From Siderastrea radians (lineage: Eukaryota; Cnidaria; Anthozoa; Scleractinia; Rhizangiidae), in the NCBI GenBank assembly GCA_964017195.1, contig OZ024900.1, positions 32,132,641 to 32,196,640 of the forward strand: a stretch of DNA of 64,000 nt, read 5' to 3'. The position numbers and the translations under genes were made by a program. The notes beneath the pieces were generated by a model that saw only the letters and a program-made list of their open reading frames with translations, was not told the DNA's origin and did no database searches. The stretch's first letter is position 1, and each line of letters begins with the position of its first letter. Below are positions 1 through 9,988 of this stretch, piece after piece.

Positions 1-1095
1 AATTTAAACTAAGGGTATACAATATGATTCTAGAATAACAACATATAACAGTTTGTATTACAACGTTAAAAAACTGGCGTAAAAACTGAAAACGTTACGA
101 TTTGAAATCTGAAAATTTGTTACATAAGCAGGATTCGTGATACTATAATAACATAAGCTGAAGTGACAGGGATGCCGTACAGCGTGAAACGCTGTAAGTT
201 ATCACTTAAGCTAGGGTGCGTTTTTTTGGAGAATCCGAAAACAGATTCTTGAATCCACTGAAAAACGGGTTTTACGGTTTTTTCTTTAACTAAAATCCAA
301 AACCGGATCATGAATCCAAAGAATCCACACTCTGAGATCGAGTGGATTCTTTAGATCAAATGTAAATCTGGATTTTTGAGATTCAGGATCTCAGCGTTTT
401 TTTGGGAAAGGATCCGAAAATTTTACTTCTATCAAGCGGTCTTCCAAGCAAATTTACTTTTCTCGCCATATTTTCTCTCGATCTTGCGTGACAAAACCTT
501 CGATCGTGGAAGAGAACATTTAGGTGATTATTCCGTTTCGTATATTTGTAAAGTCTTATCTAAAAGCACAGGCAGAAGCATTAACACGTCAGGATAACTT
601 CACTTGTGTACCATTCTTATCACTGAGGGACTGAGTTTGATTGTGAACTCAAATAGCGAGTTCACTTGAACTACTGCAGATAATGTGCTTGTTTATAAAT
701 TATTTGTATTCCATTCTAGTCGAATTCTAGAGCAGTACCAGAGAAATATCATTCTGATACAAATATTGCGTGCCCTTCAGCCTGTCTTGTCATAACAAAA
801 TAATCCTTTTTCGGATTTCGCGTTTTTTTGGGTGTCGAAGAATCCGTATGATCACCCTTATAAGCTTGTGTTGTTATAGTATCACGTATCCTGCTTACGT
901 AATAAGTTTTCAAATCTCAAATCGCAATGTTTTTAGTTTTTACGCCAGTTTTTTAACGTTGTGATATTAGCTTCTTTAAATATAAATTTCAAATCGTAAA
1001 GTTTTTAGTTTTTACGCCAGTTTTGTGACGTTGTAATATAAGCTGTTATATGTTGTTATTCTAGAATCATATTGTATACCCTTAGTTTGAATTGT
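1..1095. repeat. Large foldback (inverted-repeat) element
   Basis: The first ~160 bases reappear as a reverse complement at about 870-1093. The outer 20 bases pair with 1074-1093 with one mismatch. The shared text includes a tract with GTATAC and TTCTAGAATAA and a repeated 'gtttttacgccagtttt' segment. The left arm reaches base 1, so the true left end may lie outside the window. The interior has smaller inverted pieces (gcgtttttttgg near 217 and 820) and no convincing gene. It is probably a non-autonomous foldback transposon. Confidence 0.7.
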
Positions 1096-2046
1096 AACGT
1101 TTTTGCCCTTAGAGTCATTCTCTGTAAGACCCTAAAGAAGAAAGGCTGTGTCTTTTGAAACATTGGTTAAATATACACTCAGTTTTCCTACCATTGAATC
1201 AGCATTGCTTTTTCATCGTATTTGGCTCTTTATTTTTTTCTGACTAGATCCTTTACTACAGGATCTGGTATTTTCATTTTGTTACGGTGGAACAAACCAT
1301 TTTTTCAGCCCAGTAATAGTGAAATGTATGAAAAAGAACCTCGATATAATGAACCAATTTTCCCAGTCCCTTGGCACTTCGTTACATCGGAGTTCCACTG
1401 TGCTTGGCGTGGCCTCCAATTTCCTTATAAGGCAAAAAGCACGGTTATTGGCTGTTACCTTTGTGCGGTGAACCAATCGGAAAGTGAAAGGACTTCACCC
1501 TGTCCCTGGCTTTTCGGCCCTCTTCTTCACTTAGCTAAACAATCTCGTCCCTCGTTTGATCGTTCTGCATTCCTTTTGGTCAGCACTAAGGATGAAAGAC
1601 ATGGCATTTTGATCCCGCTGACCTTACATGCGCGCGGGCTCTGGGGACGAGAGAGACCTCGCTGATCTGCCCTGGTCACCAGTCTCCCATTGCTTCAAGT
1701 ACTAGCGAAGAGCTTGTCCAAAAATATACGTCCAGTTCTGGCCTCTCTCTGTCACGCAACGCCTTGCGTGACAGAGAGAGACGGGAAAGAAAGGGGCCAG
1801 AACTGGACTAGTGAAGAGCGAATTAGTGTGAATTTTTTCCTTCTAGAAGAACAGTTACCATTGTCTTTACCGAGACTGGGGAAGAACTGAAAGGTTTTTG
1901 AATAAAAATTACGTGCATGCCCCTCCTTCGGCAATAAATGACTGCAGAAAGTTGGCAATTTATTTTGCCTCACTGGTTCGCCTGGGCCAACCTCGCCTCC
2001 CCAAATTTAAAAAAGAGAAAAAGTCCTGGGAACGAGGTTGCGCCTG
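1096..2046. other. Repeat-derived spacer, no gene recognised
   Basis: A 147-codon open frame at 1222-1665 has low-complexity, unrecognisable content and lies in sequence resembling a dispersed repeat, so I do not call it a gene. The only clear structure is the hairpin at 1731-1809, listed separately. Confidence 0.4.
1731..1809. repeat. Short perfect hairpin / MITE
   Basis: CTCTCTCTGTCACGCAA and its exact reverse complement are separated by four bases. The outer arms (tccagttctggcc and ggccagaactgga) also pair. This is a compact foldback of about 79 bp. Confidence 0.65.
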
Positions 2047-2192
2047 GGCCCGGTTGTTCAAAGGGTGGATAACGCTACCCACGGGATAAATCGCTATCCG
2101 GTAGATAAATGACAAGAAAACAAAGTTCACTATCCGCTGGATAGTGATTTATCCGGTGGATAGAGTTATCTGCTCTTTGAACAACCGGGGCC
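2047..2192. repeat. MITE with CCCGGTTGTTCAAAG terminal inverted repeats
   Basis: A 146-bp element. The left end GGCCCGGTTGTTCAAAG is mirrored by CTTTGAACAACCGGGGCC on the right. The interior is built of paired 'ggataac/gttatc' and 'tatccgg/ccggata' pieces, so it can fold fully. A degenerate relative lies near 52372-52560 in RAP1GDS1 intron 1. Confidence 0.75.
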
Positions 2193-2397
2193 TGGAATCT
2201 AGCTGTCAGATAACAAGATAATACTAAAAGCCAGCTTTTCTAATCTGTATTGCTTTTCATTCACAAACGATTTTTCAAGGAGAAATTTAAACACATATCA
2301 GTGCAATACTTAGTATGACTGCAGATTTATATCACTGAATATCTGTTGTGGTTTAAAATTGTTTTCAGTTAAAATTGTTATTTTCTATTGCATTGTC

Positions 2398-3060
2398 CAA
2401 TATTCGTCATCATATATTGCAATACAAGGACATGAAAAGAAAAGAAAAAAAATGAAATTCCACAACGTATCCTTTATTTTTCGTTATCCTTGTAAAATCA
2501 TAATTGTTTTTCAAGACAAAACATGGTCCTTCATACCATAACGTTGTTGAAAACATTGTTCTGCAATTCTTCAAAATGTTCGTTGCAATTCATTTTGTCG
2601 TGCTTTCCTCATCTTTTACTGTAGACGTAATTCCGGACGAAATCACCAAAGCCGCTAAACTCGTGAGCACCCTCTCTGCAGCTTGTGTCCTCTCGCCGTA
2701 TTGTAGTCCTCTGTTTTCTTGCACATAATTGGTTGATTGTTCTCCTATCGGATGTGAAAAGTGAGCTCTTAGCCATAGTTCTACTTTTTCTGAGGATCTT
2801 AGAGACTTGTTGAGATCATGGTCGATGTAAGGTACAAGCCATCCATGTTTCAAACTTTCCCTTTCTTTTGACTTCACGCTTCTGTTTGCAATGCTTTCTT
2901 CTTTGGAAGTTCCGGTGCTAATTTTTGCGGATGACTCATCGTATAGCCTTGTTTGTCATTGGTTTTTCATTTATCTTTCTTTTATATCGTAAACGGAAAC
3001 CGTTACTTTTTACGTTTTGGATCGTGCTTATGCATGCGTGAGCGCGTGCGAGGCCCCAGC
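2398..3060. repeat. Segmental duplication, copy 1 (partner 8473-9140)
   Basis: This stretch aligns over ~600 bp with 8473-9140 at high identity. Both contain a minus-strand open frame (95 codons here without an ATG, 116 codons with an ATG in copy 2). Copy 1 lacks one T in a TTT run near 2905, which breaks the frame relative to copy 2. Around 2400-2425 it preserves what looks like the empty site of the hAT insertion that precedes copy 2. Confidence 0.65.
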
Positions 3061-3699
3061 CATACTAAAGCGTTTTTCGTAGAAAATGAAGGACAACTTT
3101 GGTTTTTAAAGAGACATGTTTTGATCGATCTTCGGTTATCTTCAGTTGCAAGTGTTACAGTTAAGATTTGAAATTACAACTGTTGAAATGGTCTGTTAAG
3201 GGGGATTAGCTTGCAGACCAACAGCAAACTAAACAAAATGACTAAATGACCCGTTTTCTTTTTCCAAGGCTTGACTTTTTAATACAAACTGTTGAACTTT
3301 ACAGTACAGAGGCTAGCTTCGAATCACACAAGATTTATCGCTCTCACTCTTTTATCTTGACCAGGCGAGAACTGTCAATCTCATGTCAGACGTAACGCCA
3401 TGTCTAACGTAATGCCTTGCGCAGTTGATCTATTGCGAAAGCACGCCTGCGCACGAAGATGATTAGCATAAAAAGCTTCGACCAATACGCAGCTACAAAA
3501 TCTAGTTCTCGCTAAATTTTCAGCATTGTTCTCAAGGTATCTGGTCAAAATGAAGATGATGATGATGAACAACTTTATTTGTGTGTCTAGTCTTATAGCC
3601 GGCTATATGTAGCCTACTAATTGGGGACACCTAATAGTTAATTAAGTATAGGATTACATTCACTAATTTAAAAATGGTTATTACAAATTTCCTATCTAA
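3061..3699. other. Spacer with a retroelement-like tail
   Basis: No gene recognised. The stretch around 3548-3590 (gatgatgatgatgaacaactttatttg) resembles the 3' end of a non-LTR element on the minus strand. It precedes the TIR element at 3700. Confidence 0.3.
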
Positions 3700-4711
3700 A
3701 TCACAGGCAGACCACCCTATGTGTTCGTGGTTAATAATTGTTGACATAAGAAGATGTTGAAATCAATGGCGCGTACACAGGTAGCCCAAGCGTAATATAA
3801 GAGTTTGTATGGAAAATTGAACTGAGAATTCCTATCCAAAAATAAATGGACTTTAGAAGGTAACGCTCTTGAATAAAGAAGGTAAAATGTTACCTGGTGT
3901 TGTTTGCTGTCTTCCTGTGAAGTTTTAGCGCTTTTGGAGAGGAGAGGACACCTCCCACCTGGGGTTGTAATTTGACCCTCGTTCCCAGTGCTGGCCGAGG
4001 TTTTAACGGTCGAACTGGGCAACTTTCTCGAGTCAAAATACAACACCAGGTAACATTTTGTCTACTTTATTAAGCAGCTTTACCTTTTAAAAGATTATTT
4101 ATTTATCGATGGAAATTCTCAGTTCCATTTCTCATACAAACTCTTATATTGCGCTTGGGCTACCTGTGGGGGCTACCTGTGGCGCGTATAGAAGAAATAT
4201 AGAGAAACATTACGTCGGTTTCGATATACTAAAAAATATAAAATTTACTCTAAATGATTCAATAAAAGTTAAGATGAAATGTTGACTGAGTCTTCTGTCA
4301 TATTTTTTTGCCGTCCCGAGCCGTTTAAGGCGTTATTTTGCGAGGTCATTATCGACCGGTAGAAACAGAGAGAGAATGGAGAACAAGGCTTGCAGCAAAA
4401 CAGCCGGCGGCCGCGACCTTGTACAATTCAAGCTAGAACTGACGCCAAACCATCAAAATTCTCTCCTCGAAAACACCGGCATCTGATTGAATAGATATTT
4501 CTTCGTCCCTGTGCCGAATTAAAGCTTCATCCTTCCAATATTTTCCGAGAAAAGCGATCCTGAAGTCTCAAAGTAGCTTTCTCAACATGATCGGTGCAAG
4601 ATTCCAGACCAAAGGAATTTGAAGAACGCGAGTCCATTCGAATCTACCAATCAGCGCGTCTCGACCGTTGGGCTTTTGAACTGCCAACGAACACATAGGG
4701 TGGCCTGCCTG
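3700..4711. mobile_element. Non-autonomous TIR element (~1.0 kb)
   Basis: The left end (cacaggcagaccaccctatg, continuing tgttcgtgg) is mirrored at 4682-4711 (ccaacgaacacatagggtgg, then cctgcctgtg), giving terminal inverted repeats of about 28 bp with one or two mismatches. The interior shows another inverted pair (gagtttgtatggaaaattgaactgag near 3800 and its counterpart near 4100). No transposase was recognised. Superfamily unknown. Confidence 0.6.
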
Positions 4712-5182
4712 TGCCTAAATAAAGCAGAAAGAGCAATATAAAAATTACAAGGAACAATTCCATCGATTAAAATTCAACACACTCTACTTAAATACAAGTG
4801 AAATCGCAAGTTGAATATTATTACATAACGACAGTAACCTCAGTAAGTTAAATATAGAACAAAAGCTTCTCCAAATCTAAGGTCCGCCTTTTTCAATAAA
4901 TTAAAAGTGGACGTGACTAACAATCTTGGAGAGCAAAGATTAACATTCAAAACGGAACTTGACATAGCATAATTAACAATAGACGATTTGTCTTGCACAA
5001 CACTTGTGAATTAAAGTTTCCCTTTTTAAACAAACCGACTAAAAAGCAATTACTACAAGGAATATTAAATGATACGAATTCAGCCGCAAGAAACACGAAG
5101 AAATTGCTCTTTAAAATGGTAAAAGTAATATAGAAAAGTTATTTCCAAAATGCCCACAATCACAGAATCCAAACGGGGATGT
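4712..5182. other. Gene-less flank downstream of the first PY gene
   Basis: AT-rich sequence 3' of the minus-strand gene at 5183. I see no gene, RNA or clear repeat. Confidence 0.4.
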
Positions 5183-5800
5183 CTAGTTAAATGGCAGTAG
5201 TCGCCAATGTTCCATTTCAAGCGCTTGTTCATAACACGGTGGCGGGGTGTTGGGGACATCTTCTGTCCAAAACCCCACTTCGAAAGATGAATAAACTTCA
5301 TCGATATTTTGAACAGCACTACAATAATCCGGCAGATCTCCCGAACAGGATTCAACTTCATTACTGTTTTGTGAAGGCGTAAAATACTCTGGCAAATCGC
5401 TTAAAGAGTTTTCACCATGAAGATCCGTTGGTTGATAATGAGGAGTGTGATAATAAGGAAGTACAAGGGCCGGAGATTTTTCCAAATCTTCTGCGGGAAT
5501 TCGAGAGACAGCAACTTGCATCGTTAAGCTGTGGCATCTTCTTTTACGTTGCTGGTAAAGTATTAATGATAGGCCCCCGATAACAAACAGTGATAGGGCG
5601 ACAGCCCCACAAATCGTCATTGCACGTAGATGTGTATTGGAAGACTGGCAGTTAGTACATGGTTTGTACCAAAGATACATGAAGAACAGCGAAATTCCAC
5701 TGGCTACAAGGCAGAGCAATCCGAATACAAAATAAATTCTTCCCTTGCACCTCAGCCATCTCGAAATTGCTTCGTCTTGAGCTATTAATGTCATCATCAT
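5183..5800 (-). CDS. Two-TM PY-motif membrane protein, member A
   Basis: A single-exon gene of 205 codons starting at a run of three ATGs. Predicted layout: short N-terminus with an Arg/Lys patch, TM1 about residues 22-45, a loop with CTNCQSS (conserved cysteines), TM2 about 62-82, and a basic stop-transfer (QQRKRR). A long cytoplasmic tail follows with the family block VAVSRIPAEDLEKSP (97-110), LPEYF (136-140), LPDYC (156-160) and PPPCYEQAL (186-194). There is no signal peptide. LPxY and PPxY are known ligands of WW domains, as in NEDD4-family ligases. That this protein recruits such a ligase is inference. The nearest relative here is the 11047 gene, which shares the GFWTEDVP-TPPPCYEQALEM tail. 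I do not recognise a named family. Expression is untested, but conservation across many paralogues argues it is real. Confidence 0.8.
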   Translation of the reverse strand: MMMTLIAQDEAISRWLRCKGRIYFVFGLLCLVASGISLFFMYLWYKPCTNCQSSNTHLRAMTICGAVALSLFVIGGLSLILYQQRKRRCHSLTMQVAVSRIPAEDLEKSPALVLPYYHTPHYQPTDLHGENSLSDLPEYFTPSQNSNEVESCSGDLPDYCSAVQNIDEVYSSFEVGFWTEDVPNTPPPCYEQALEMEHWRLLPFN

Positions 5801-5934
5801 GCAAAAATTTCGCAGAGCCTGTTACTCCAGCTGTAGCTAGAAGGACGATGAGGTGATGCAAATACATGCATTCTGACTCTAATAAATATTTTACTTTCTC
5901 TTCCTGTCTGAGGCGATCCCGGGAGGCGAACCCA

Positions 5935-6290
5935 CCAACCACTTCCCACTTCCTGTCTAATTAACAATTAGATTATGAGCTCGAGATTTCTATCGCGTGA
6001 TAGTTGATGAGGCCGAAGGCCGAATCAACTATCACGCATAGAAATCGAGAGCGAATAATCTAATTGTTTTAGTATAAATCTACTAGACGTTCAAAACTTA
6101 ACAGCAGACACTACATGTTTTTATTGAAAAATGATATAAATAGGTCACACCGCGTGCGGAAAACACTCTGCTCACTATCTACAACAGAATAGATAGTGAG
6201 TAGCGTAGCCAATCAGAGAACAGCATTAGTGTTAGAACGCTAGTAGATTTATACTAATATCAATTAGACAGGAAGTGGGAAGGATTGAAA
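5935..6290. repeat. Nested foldback MITEs
   Basis: CCCACTTCCTGTCTAATT near 5943 is mirrored by AATTAGACAGGAAGTGGGA near 6265. Inside, cgagatttctatcgcgtgatagttgat pairs with atcaactatcacgcatagaaatcg at 6032-6056. A separate arm (tttagtataaatctactag near 6068) pairs with ctagtagatttatactaat near 6240. This looks like at least two foldback elements, one inside the other. Confidence 0.6.
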
Positions 6291-6814
6291 ACACTGAAAT
6301 CCGTCTTGTATGGCTTCAATATAACTATTTTTTCGCTTCAACAAAGTAAATTCAAGGAAAATTCACTTCCAGTACTGTTTGGTACCAGAGGTATGAAAGA
6401 GTTACGTTTTTAGCCCACCAACCCTCCTGAACGCGTCGTATGCAAAATAGACACAAGAGTAGTTTAACTTAGTAATTGAGCGTTTACAAATCCTCTTTCT
6501 CTATACAATGTGAGATTGTCCCATATTGGTTATCATATATCTGGCGCGGATCCAGGTTTCTAGGAGAAGGGGTTGAATGAAAGGCGGCTCCCCAGTAGGG
6601 GGGTCCGGGGGCATCCTCCCCCTGAAAATTTTGAAATTTCAAGTCCTCAGAAACGCGATTTCCGCCATTCTGAGGCAAAGTCAGCGTGTTTTAATATCTT
6701 TTTTTTTAAAGTTAAAATGCCATATTTTTCATAAAAATATAACAAAGCTACGTAAAAACATGCAAATTTGCATTAATAAAACTATGATAAAAATATAATG
6801 CATTTTATCTTATT

Positions 6815-7097
6815 TCAATTTTGCGTTTCGTCAAAGACGGGATCGACAAGAAGCATTCTTCGGGGATATCTTTCCGCAAAAAGCTGAACCACAGCATCGT
6901 AGTCAACGGGCTTTTCGTAGTGAATGTTCATCAGAGCCAAGCCTGACAGTCTTTCCGTTGTCATGGTGGTACGTAAATATCCTTTGACAAGCTTCAAAGC
7001 ACTGTTTGCTCGCTCGTTGTCGGCTGAAGTGACTGGCATGGTGCAAGCAATTCGCAGCAAACAGTTAACGTTGGGGAAAATGTCGGGATCACAGGCC
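6815..7097 (-). pseudogene. hAT transposase C-terminal dimerisation domain remnant
   Basis: The minus-strand reading begins after a splice-like cag at 7098 and runs CDPDIFPNVNCLLRIACTMP, then VTSADNERANSALKLVKGYL, ending in a stop at 6815-6817. This is the classic hAT C-terminal dimerisation region (LRI.CT.PVTS...ER..SALK..K.YLR..M..ERL.GLALM.I) in ZMYM1-like proteins. A preceding exon-like stretch around 7258-7410 reads FGPTQKTAVQLLGLVPSIIV and so on. It is part of the 6541-8472 element. Confidence 0.75.
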
Positions 7098-7669
7098 TGG
7101 TGGAAAGAGAGAGATAAAGATTATTGTCATCAGTTCAATAAACAATGTAATTTTGATCGTTTAAATAAGATGGATTTCAGAAGGGAAGTGTTTTACCTCT
7201 AATTCAGGTTGAAGTGAGTCTGGCTTGGTTACTTCTGATTTCCATTTCTTAACCACCTGTCATATTCAATGTCAAGGGTATGGGGACTTGGAAGATCTGA
7301 CTTGTACATCTCCGACATCTCTTCAATGTTTGCATTTTCTCGTGTAACGATTATGCTTGGTACAAGGCCAAGTAACTGAACAGCAGTCTTCTGAGTAGGA
7401 CCAAATCTAAAAATTTAAGCAGTCGCACTACTCAGCACACACACAGGTCTGGTTTGCACCGTCTAAGTAATGTGCATGTAATGAAAGCAAGGATGCTATT
7501 TTATAATATTAATTGACTAAGCTAAGATTTAAGTATTAAGAAGCTGAACTATCAAGAGGAGCTTTATCATGAATGTGTGTAACTTTAAACTGACAAGGCA
7601 AATAAAAGCTAATGCAATATATTATATATCTAAAATGTTTACCTTGATGACATCTCTTCCGTGATATGG

Positions 7670-8095
7670 TCAAGAAAAGGAAGGAACGAGGTCCGACGGT
7701 AAATATTCTTCCGGGGAGTCATGAGGGGTGTTGTCTCTGTGTCGCTGTCTCGAGGCCGTTCTTGGGACGCTCGGCTCGGTACCTAGGTCTGAGCCAAGGG
7801 CTACTGCATTTTCATACCATGCCTTAAATACGGTGTCGGCATTGTTTCTCATTTGCCCTAACTCTTTTTCCGTCTCCGCTATCATGTTATACGCTTTGAC
7901 GATGTCATTAGACTTCTTTTGAAGCTTAATGCTAACTGGCTTGATGACCGCTAGAGTTTTCATTCCGACTATCAACGAAACGAGAAACTGAAAGGAGCAA
8001 CATGTGTGATAGCAGCCATTTGCCTCCTGAACAGTCTCTCTGTCCCAGTTCCAGGGCGTTTCCAAACTATACTGTTGGTGTTGCTGCTTATCCAA
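7670..8095 (-). pseudogene. hAT transposase central region remnant
   Basis: An open frame of about 140 codons containing SFQFLVSLIVGMKTLAVIKP and KSNDIVKAYNMIAETEKELG. It resembles the helical segment that precedes the catalytic insertion in DUF4371-hAT proteins, but is shorter than an intact transposase needs. It lies between the DUF4371 remnant and the dimerisation remnant, as expected for one decayed transposase. Confidence 0.55.
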
Positions 8096-8114
8096 AATAA
8101 CTTCAAATGTTTAT

Positions 8115-8312
8115 AACTTCCCCGGTTATCATGATCCGGTCAGTGCACTGGAAGTGTAGACATTTTTCGCGAATTTGACAGTCTTTGTCTACAAACCTCA
8201 AAACAAACGACAACTGTTCAAGATTCGCATTGTCAGTAACTTCATCGCAATGAACCGAGAAGAACTTTGCTTCCTTGATCTCCTGAACAATAGATTCTCT
8301 TTAGGGAGAAAA
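8115..8312 (-). pseudogene. hAT transposase DUF4371 remnant
   Basis: The minus strand reads IVQEIKEAKFFSVHCDEVTD, then NANLEQLSFVLRFVDKDCQI. This matches the DUF4371 core of hAT/ZMYM1-like transposases, where the CDE.TD aspartate belongs to the RNase H-like fold. No upstream BED or TTF zinc finger was found before the element ends, so the N-terminus is missing. Confidence 0.65.
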
Positions 8313-8472
8313 TGTTTTAGCTTTATTGAGCAGCAGAGGCTTAACTTGGTTATGAACTTTTTGCACTTAAGATTGACTGTATTTATTTAACATTTTTACA
8401 AGTTTTTGACGTTAGCTGTTTTAATTTAGGGGGTTCGATCGAAGCCCCCGAACCCCCCTAGATCCGCCCCAG

Positions 8473-9140
8473 TATATCACAATACAAGGAAGTGAAAACG
8501 AAATGAAAAGAAAAAAAAAACAAATTGAAATTTCACAGCATATTCTCTATTTCTTCCGTTATCCTCGCGAAATCAAGACACAAAAAAAATCTTCGTTCAG
8601 TTCATTATGTTGTTAAAAACAGTGTTGTTCTGCTATTCCTCAAAATGTTCGTTGCAATTTATTTTGTACTACTTTCCTCATCTTGTACTGTAGACATAAT
8701 TCCGGACGAAATCACCAAAGCCGCTAAACTTGTGAGAACGCTCTCGGCAGCTTGTGTCCGCTCGCCGTATTGTAGTCCTCCGTTTTCTTGCACATAATTG
8801 GTTGATTGTTCTCCTATCGGATGTGAAAAGTGAGCTCTTAGCCATAGTTCTACTTTTTCTGAGGATCTTAGAGACTTGTTGAGATCATGTTCGATGTAAG
8901 GTACAAGCCATCCATGTTTCAAATTCTCCCTTTCTTTTAACTTCACGCTTCTGTTTGTAATGCTCTCTTCTTCGGAAGTTTCCGGTGCTAGTTTTTGAGG
9001 AAGACTCATCAGTCGTATTACCTTGTTTGCTATTAGTTTTTCATTTATCGGCTTTCTTTCACACCGTCACGGAAACCGTTACTTTTCAAACTTTTGAATC
9101 GTACGTAGGCATGCGCGAGCGCGCGCGAGGCCACATCCAT
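8473..9140. repeat. Segmental duplication, copy 2 (partner 2398-3060)
   Basis: Begins directly at the hAT right end (tatatcacaatacaagg, compare tatattgcaatacaagg near 2414) and runs parallel to copy 1. It carries the 116-codon minus-strand open frame at 8659-9009. Confidence 0.65.
8659..9009 (-). CDS. Possible small hypothetical protein in duplicated segment
   Basis: A 116-codon frame with an ATG. It is hydrophilic with no membrane segment, and includes LKHGWLVPYIEHDLNKSLRS and ELWLRAHFSHPIGEQSTNYV. I do not recognise it. The copy at 2590-2877 keeps most residues but is frameshifted near its N-terminus. The differences between copies (S/N, D/E, R/G, R/S, T/M, K/Q, T/S) are mostly amino-acid changing, which argues against strong protein constraint. 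It could be a repeat-borne open frame or an exon of an unseen gene. Confidence 0.25.
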   Translation of the reverse strand: MSLPQKLAPETSEEESITNRSVKLKERENLKHGWLVPYIEHDLNKSLRSSEKVELWLRAHFSHPIGEQSTNYVQENGGLQYGERTQAAESVLTSLAALVISSGIMSTVQDEESSTK

Positions 9141-9220
9141 ACCAAACAGTGAGGTGTCCGCCAAACTAGAATTAACTACATAAATCACAATTCTTACAGT
9201 ATTATTAAATTTTTTAAAAT

Positions 9221-9376
9221 TTAATTAAGTTGCAGGTCCCTGCTCGAAGTTGTATCCGCTTTGATTGTAGAAGGTCTCATTTTAAGTGCTTGTTTGTAAG
9301 TTGGTGGCGGGGTATCAGGTACGTGTGTCCGGCGAAATTCCGCGTTCAAAAGAGGATCAGAAACTCCATAAGCGTC
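9221..9376 (-). other. Untranslated C-terminal remnant with PPPTY motif, in frame after a stop
   Basis: Immediately after the TAA at 9377-9379 the same frame stays open for 51 codons to a second TAA at 9221-9223. It encodes a family-typical tail including VPDTPPPTYKQALKM. This equals the C-terminal end of other members, so the upstream stop looks like a recent nonsense change or a readthrough site. Confidence 0.75.
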
Positions 9377-9988
9377 TTAAACCGTGGGGAAATAATCTGG
9401 CGGATCTCCTGAAGCCGAAAGCTCAGCTTCATTACTGTTTTGTGCAGATGTTTTAACTCCATTACTGCTTTGTAGAGAGGTGAAATCTGGCAGATTTATC
9501 GCGAATGTTTCATCTCCTTTAGTGCTATGTACAGAAGTGAAACAATCTGGCAGAGCTATCGTAGAGGTTTCATCTCCATTACTGCTGTGTATGGAAGTAA
9601 CATAAACTGGCAGATTTATCAAAGAGGCTCCAACAAACGGCTGATTGTACGGAAGTATGGGAGCCGGCGATTTCTCCACGTCTCCCGCGGGAATCTCTGA
9701 GACTACAACTTCAGGAGTTGAACTGTCTTGTGGTTTTTTACGGAATAGTAAAATCCATAAGACAGTTATTCCAATACCGATTATTAAAATAGCACCTGAT
9801 CCAGTAAGATACACTAAGAGCGAGTTAGGCCAGGTACAATCAAAGCAAAACAAGATGAACATAACCGCGAAAGCTGTGGCACTCACCGCAAAACAGACAA
9901 ATGTTACTGCAATGGTAAACACACATAAAAGCCTTCTCTTATACTTCGATGATGTCCACGTTACTCGTCCTTCGTTGCTTTCTGGCAT
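9377..9988 (-). CDS. Two-TM PY-motif membrane protein, member B (premature stop)
   Basis: 203 codons from the ATG at 9986-9988. This member and the 45145 gene form a subfamily (MPESNEGRVTW against MSENNEERMTW, and the loop ending in C-WPNSLLV). TM1 is about residues 20-48 and TM2 about 58-82, followed by EVVVSEIPAGDVEKSP. The tail has 20-residue repeats in which the LPDYF core has drifted: LPVYV, LPDCF, LPDFT and a final PPDYF. A TAA then ends the protein before the usual C-terminal PPxY motif. Either a truncated product is made, lacking the main PY motif, or the gene is a pseudogene. The long intact frame and downstream coding tail suggest the change is recent. Confidence 0.65.
   Translation of the reverse strand: MPESNEGRVTWTSSKYKRRLLCVFTIAVTFVCFAVSATAFAVMFILFCFDCTWPNSLLVYLTGSGAILIIGIGITVLWILLFRKKPQDSSTPEVVVSEIPAGDVEKSPAPILPYNQPFVGASLINLPVYVTSIHSSNGDETSTIALPDCFTSVHSTKGDETFAINLPDFTSLQSSNGVKTSAQNSNEAELSASGDPPDYFPTV

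Larger units (their letters stand above)
6541..8472 (-). mobile_element. Decayed hAT transposon (DUF4371/ZMYM1-like)
   Basis: Ends: tggcgcggatccagg at 6542 against cctagatccgcccca at 8457-8471, imperfect terminal inverted repeats typical of hAT elements (gcggatc core). TATAT sits at both flanks. Comparison with the duplicated segment near 2400-2425 suggests an unoccupied site. On the minus strand three coding remnants occur in transposase order, listed separately. The central catalytic part appears shortened and interrupted, so it is probably non-functional. Confidence 0.75.

Noticed and set aside
1222..1665. 147-codon plus-strand frame
   Set aside because: No recognisable domain, odd composition, overlapping antisense frame and repeat-like surroundings.
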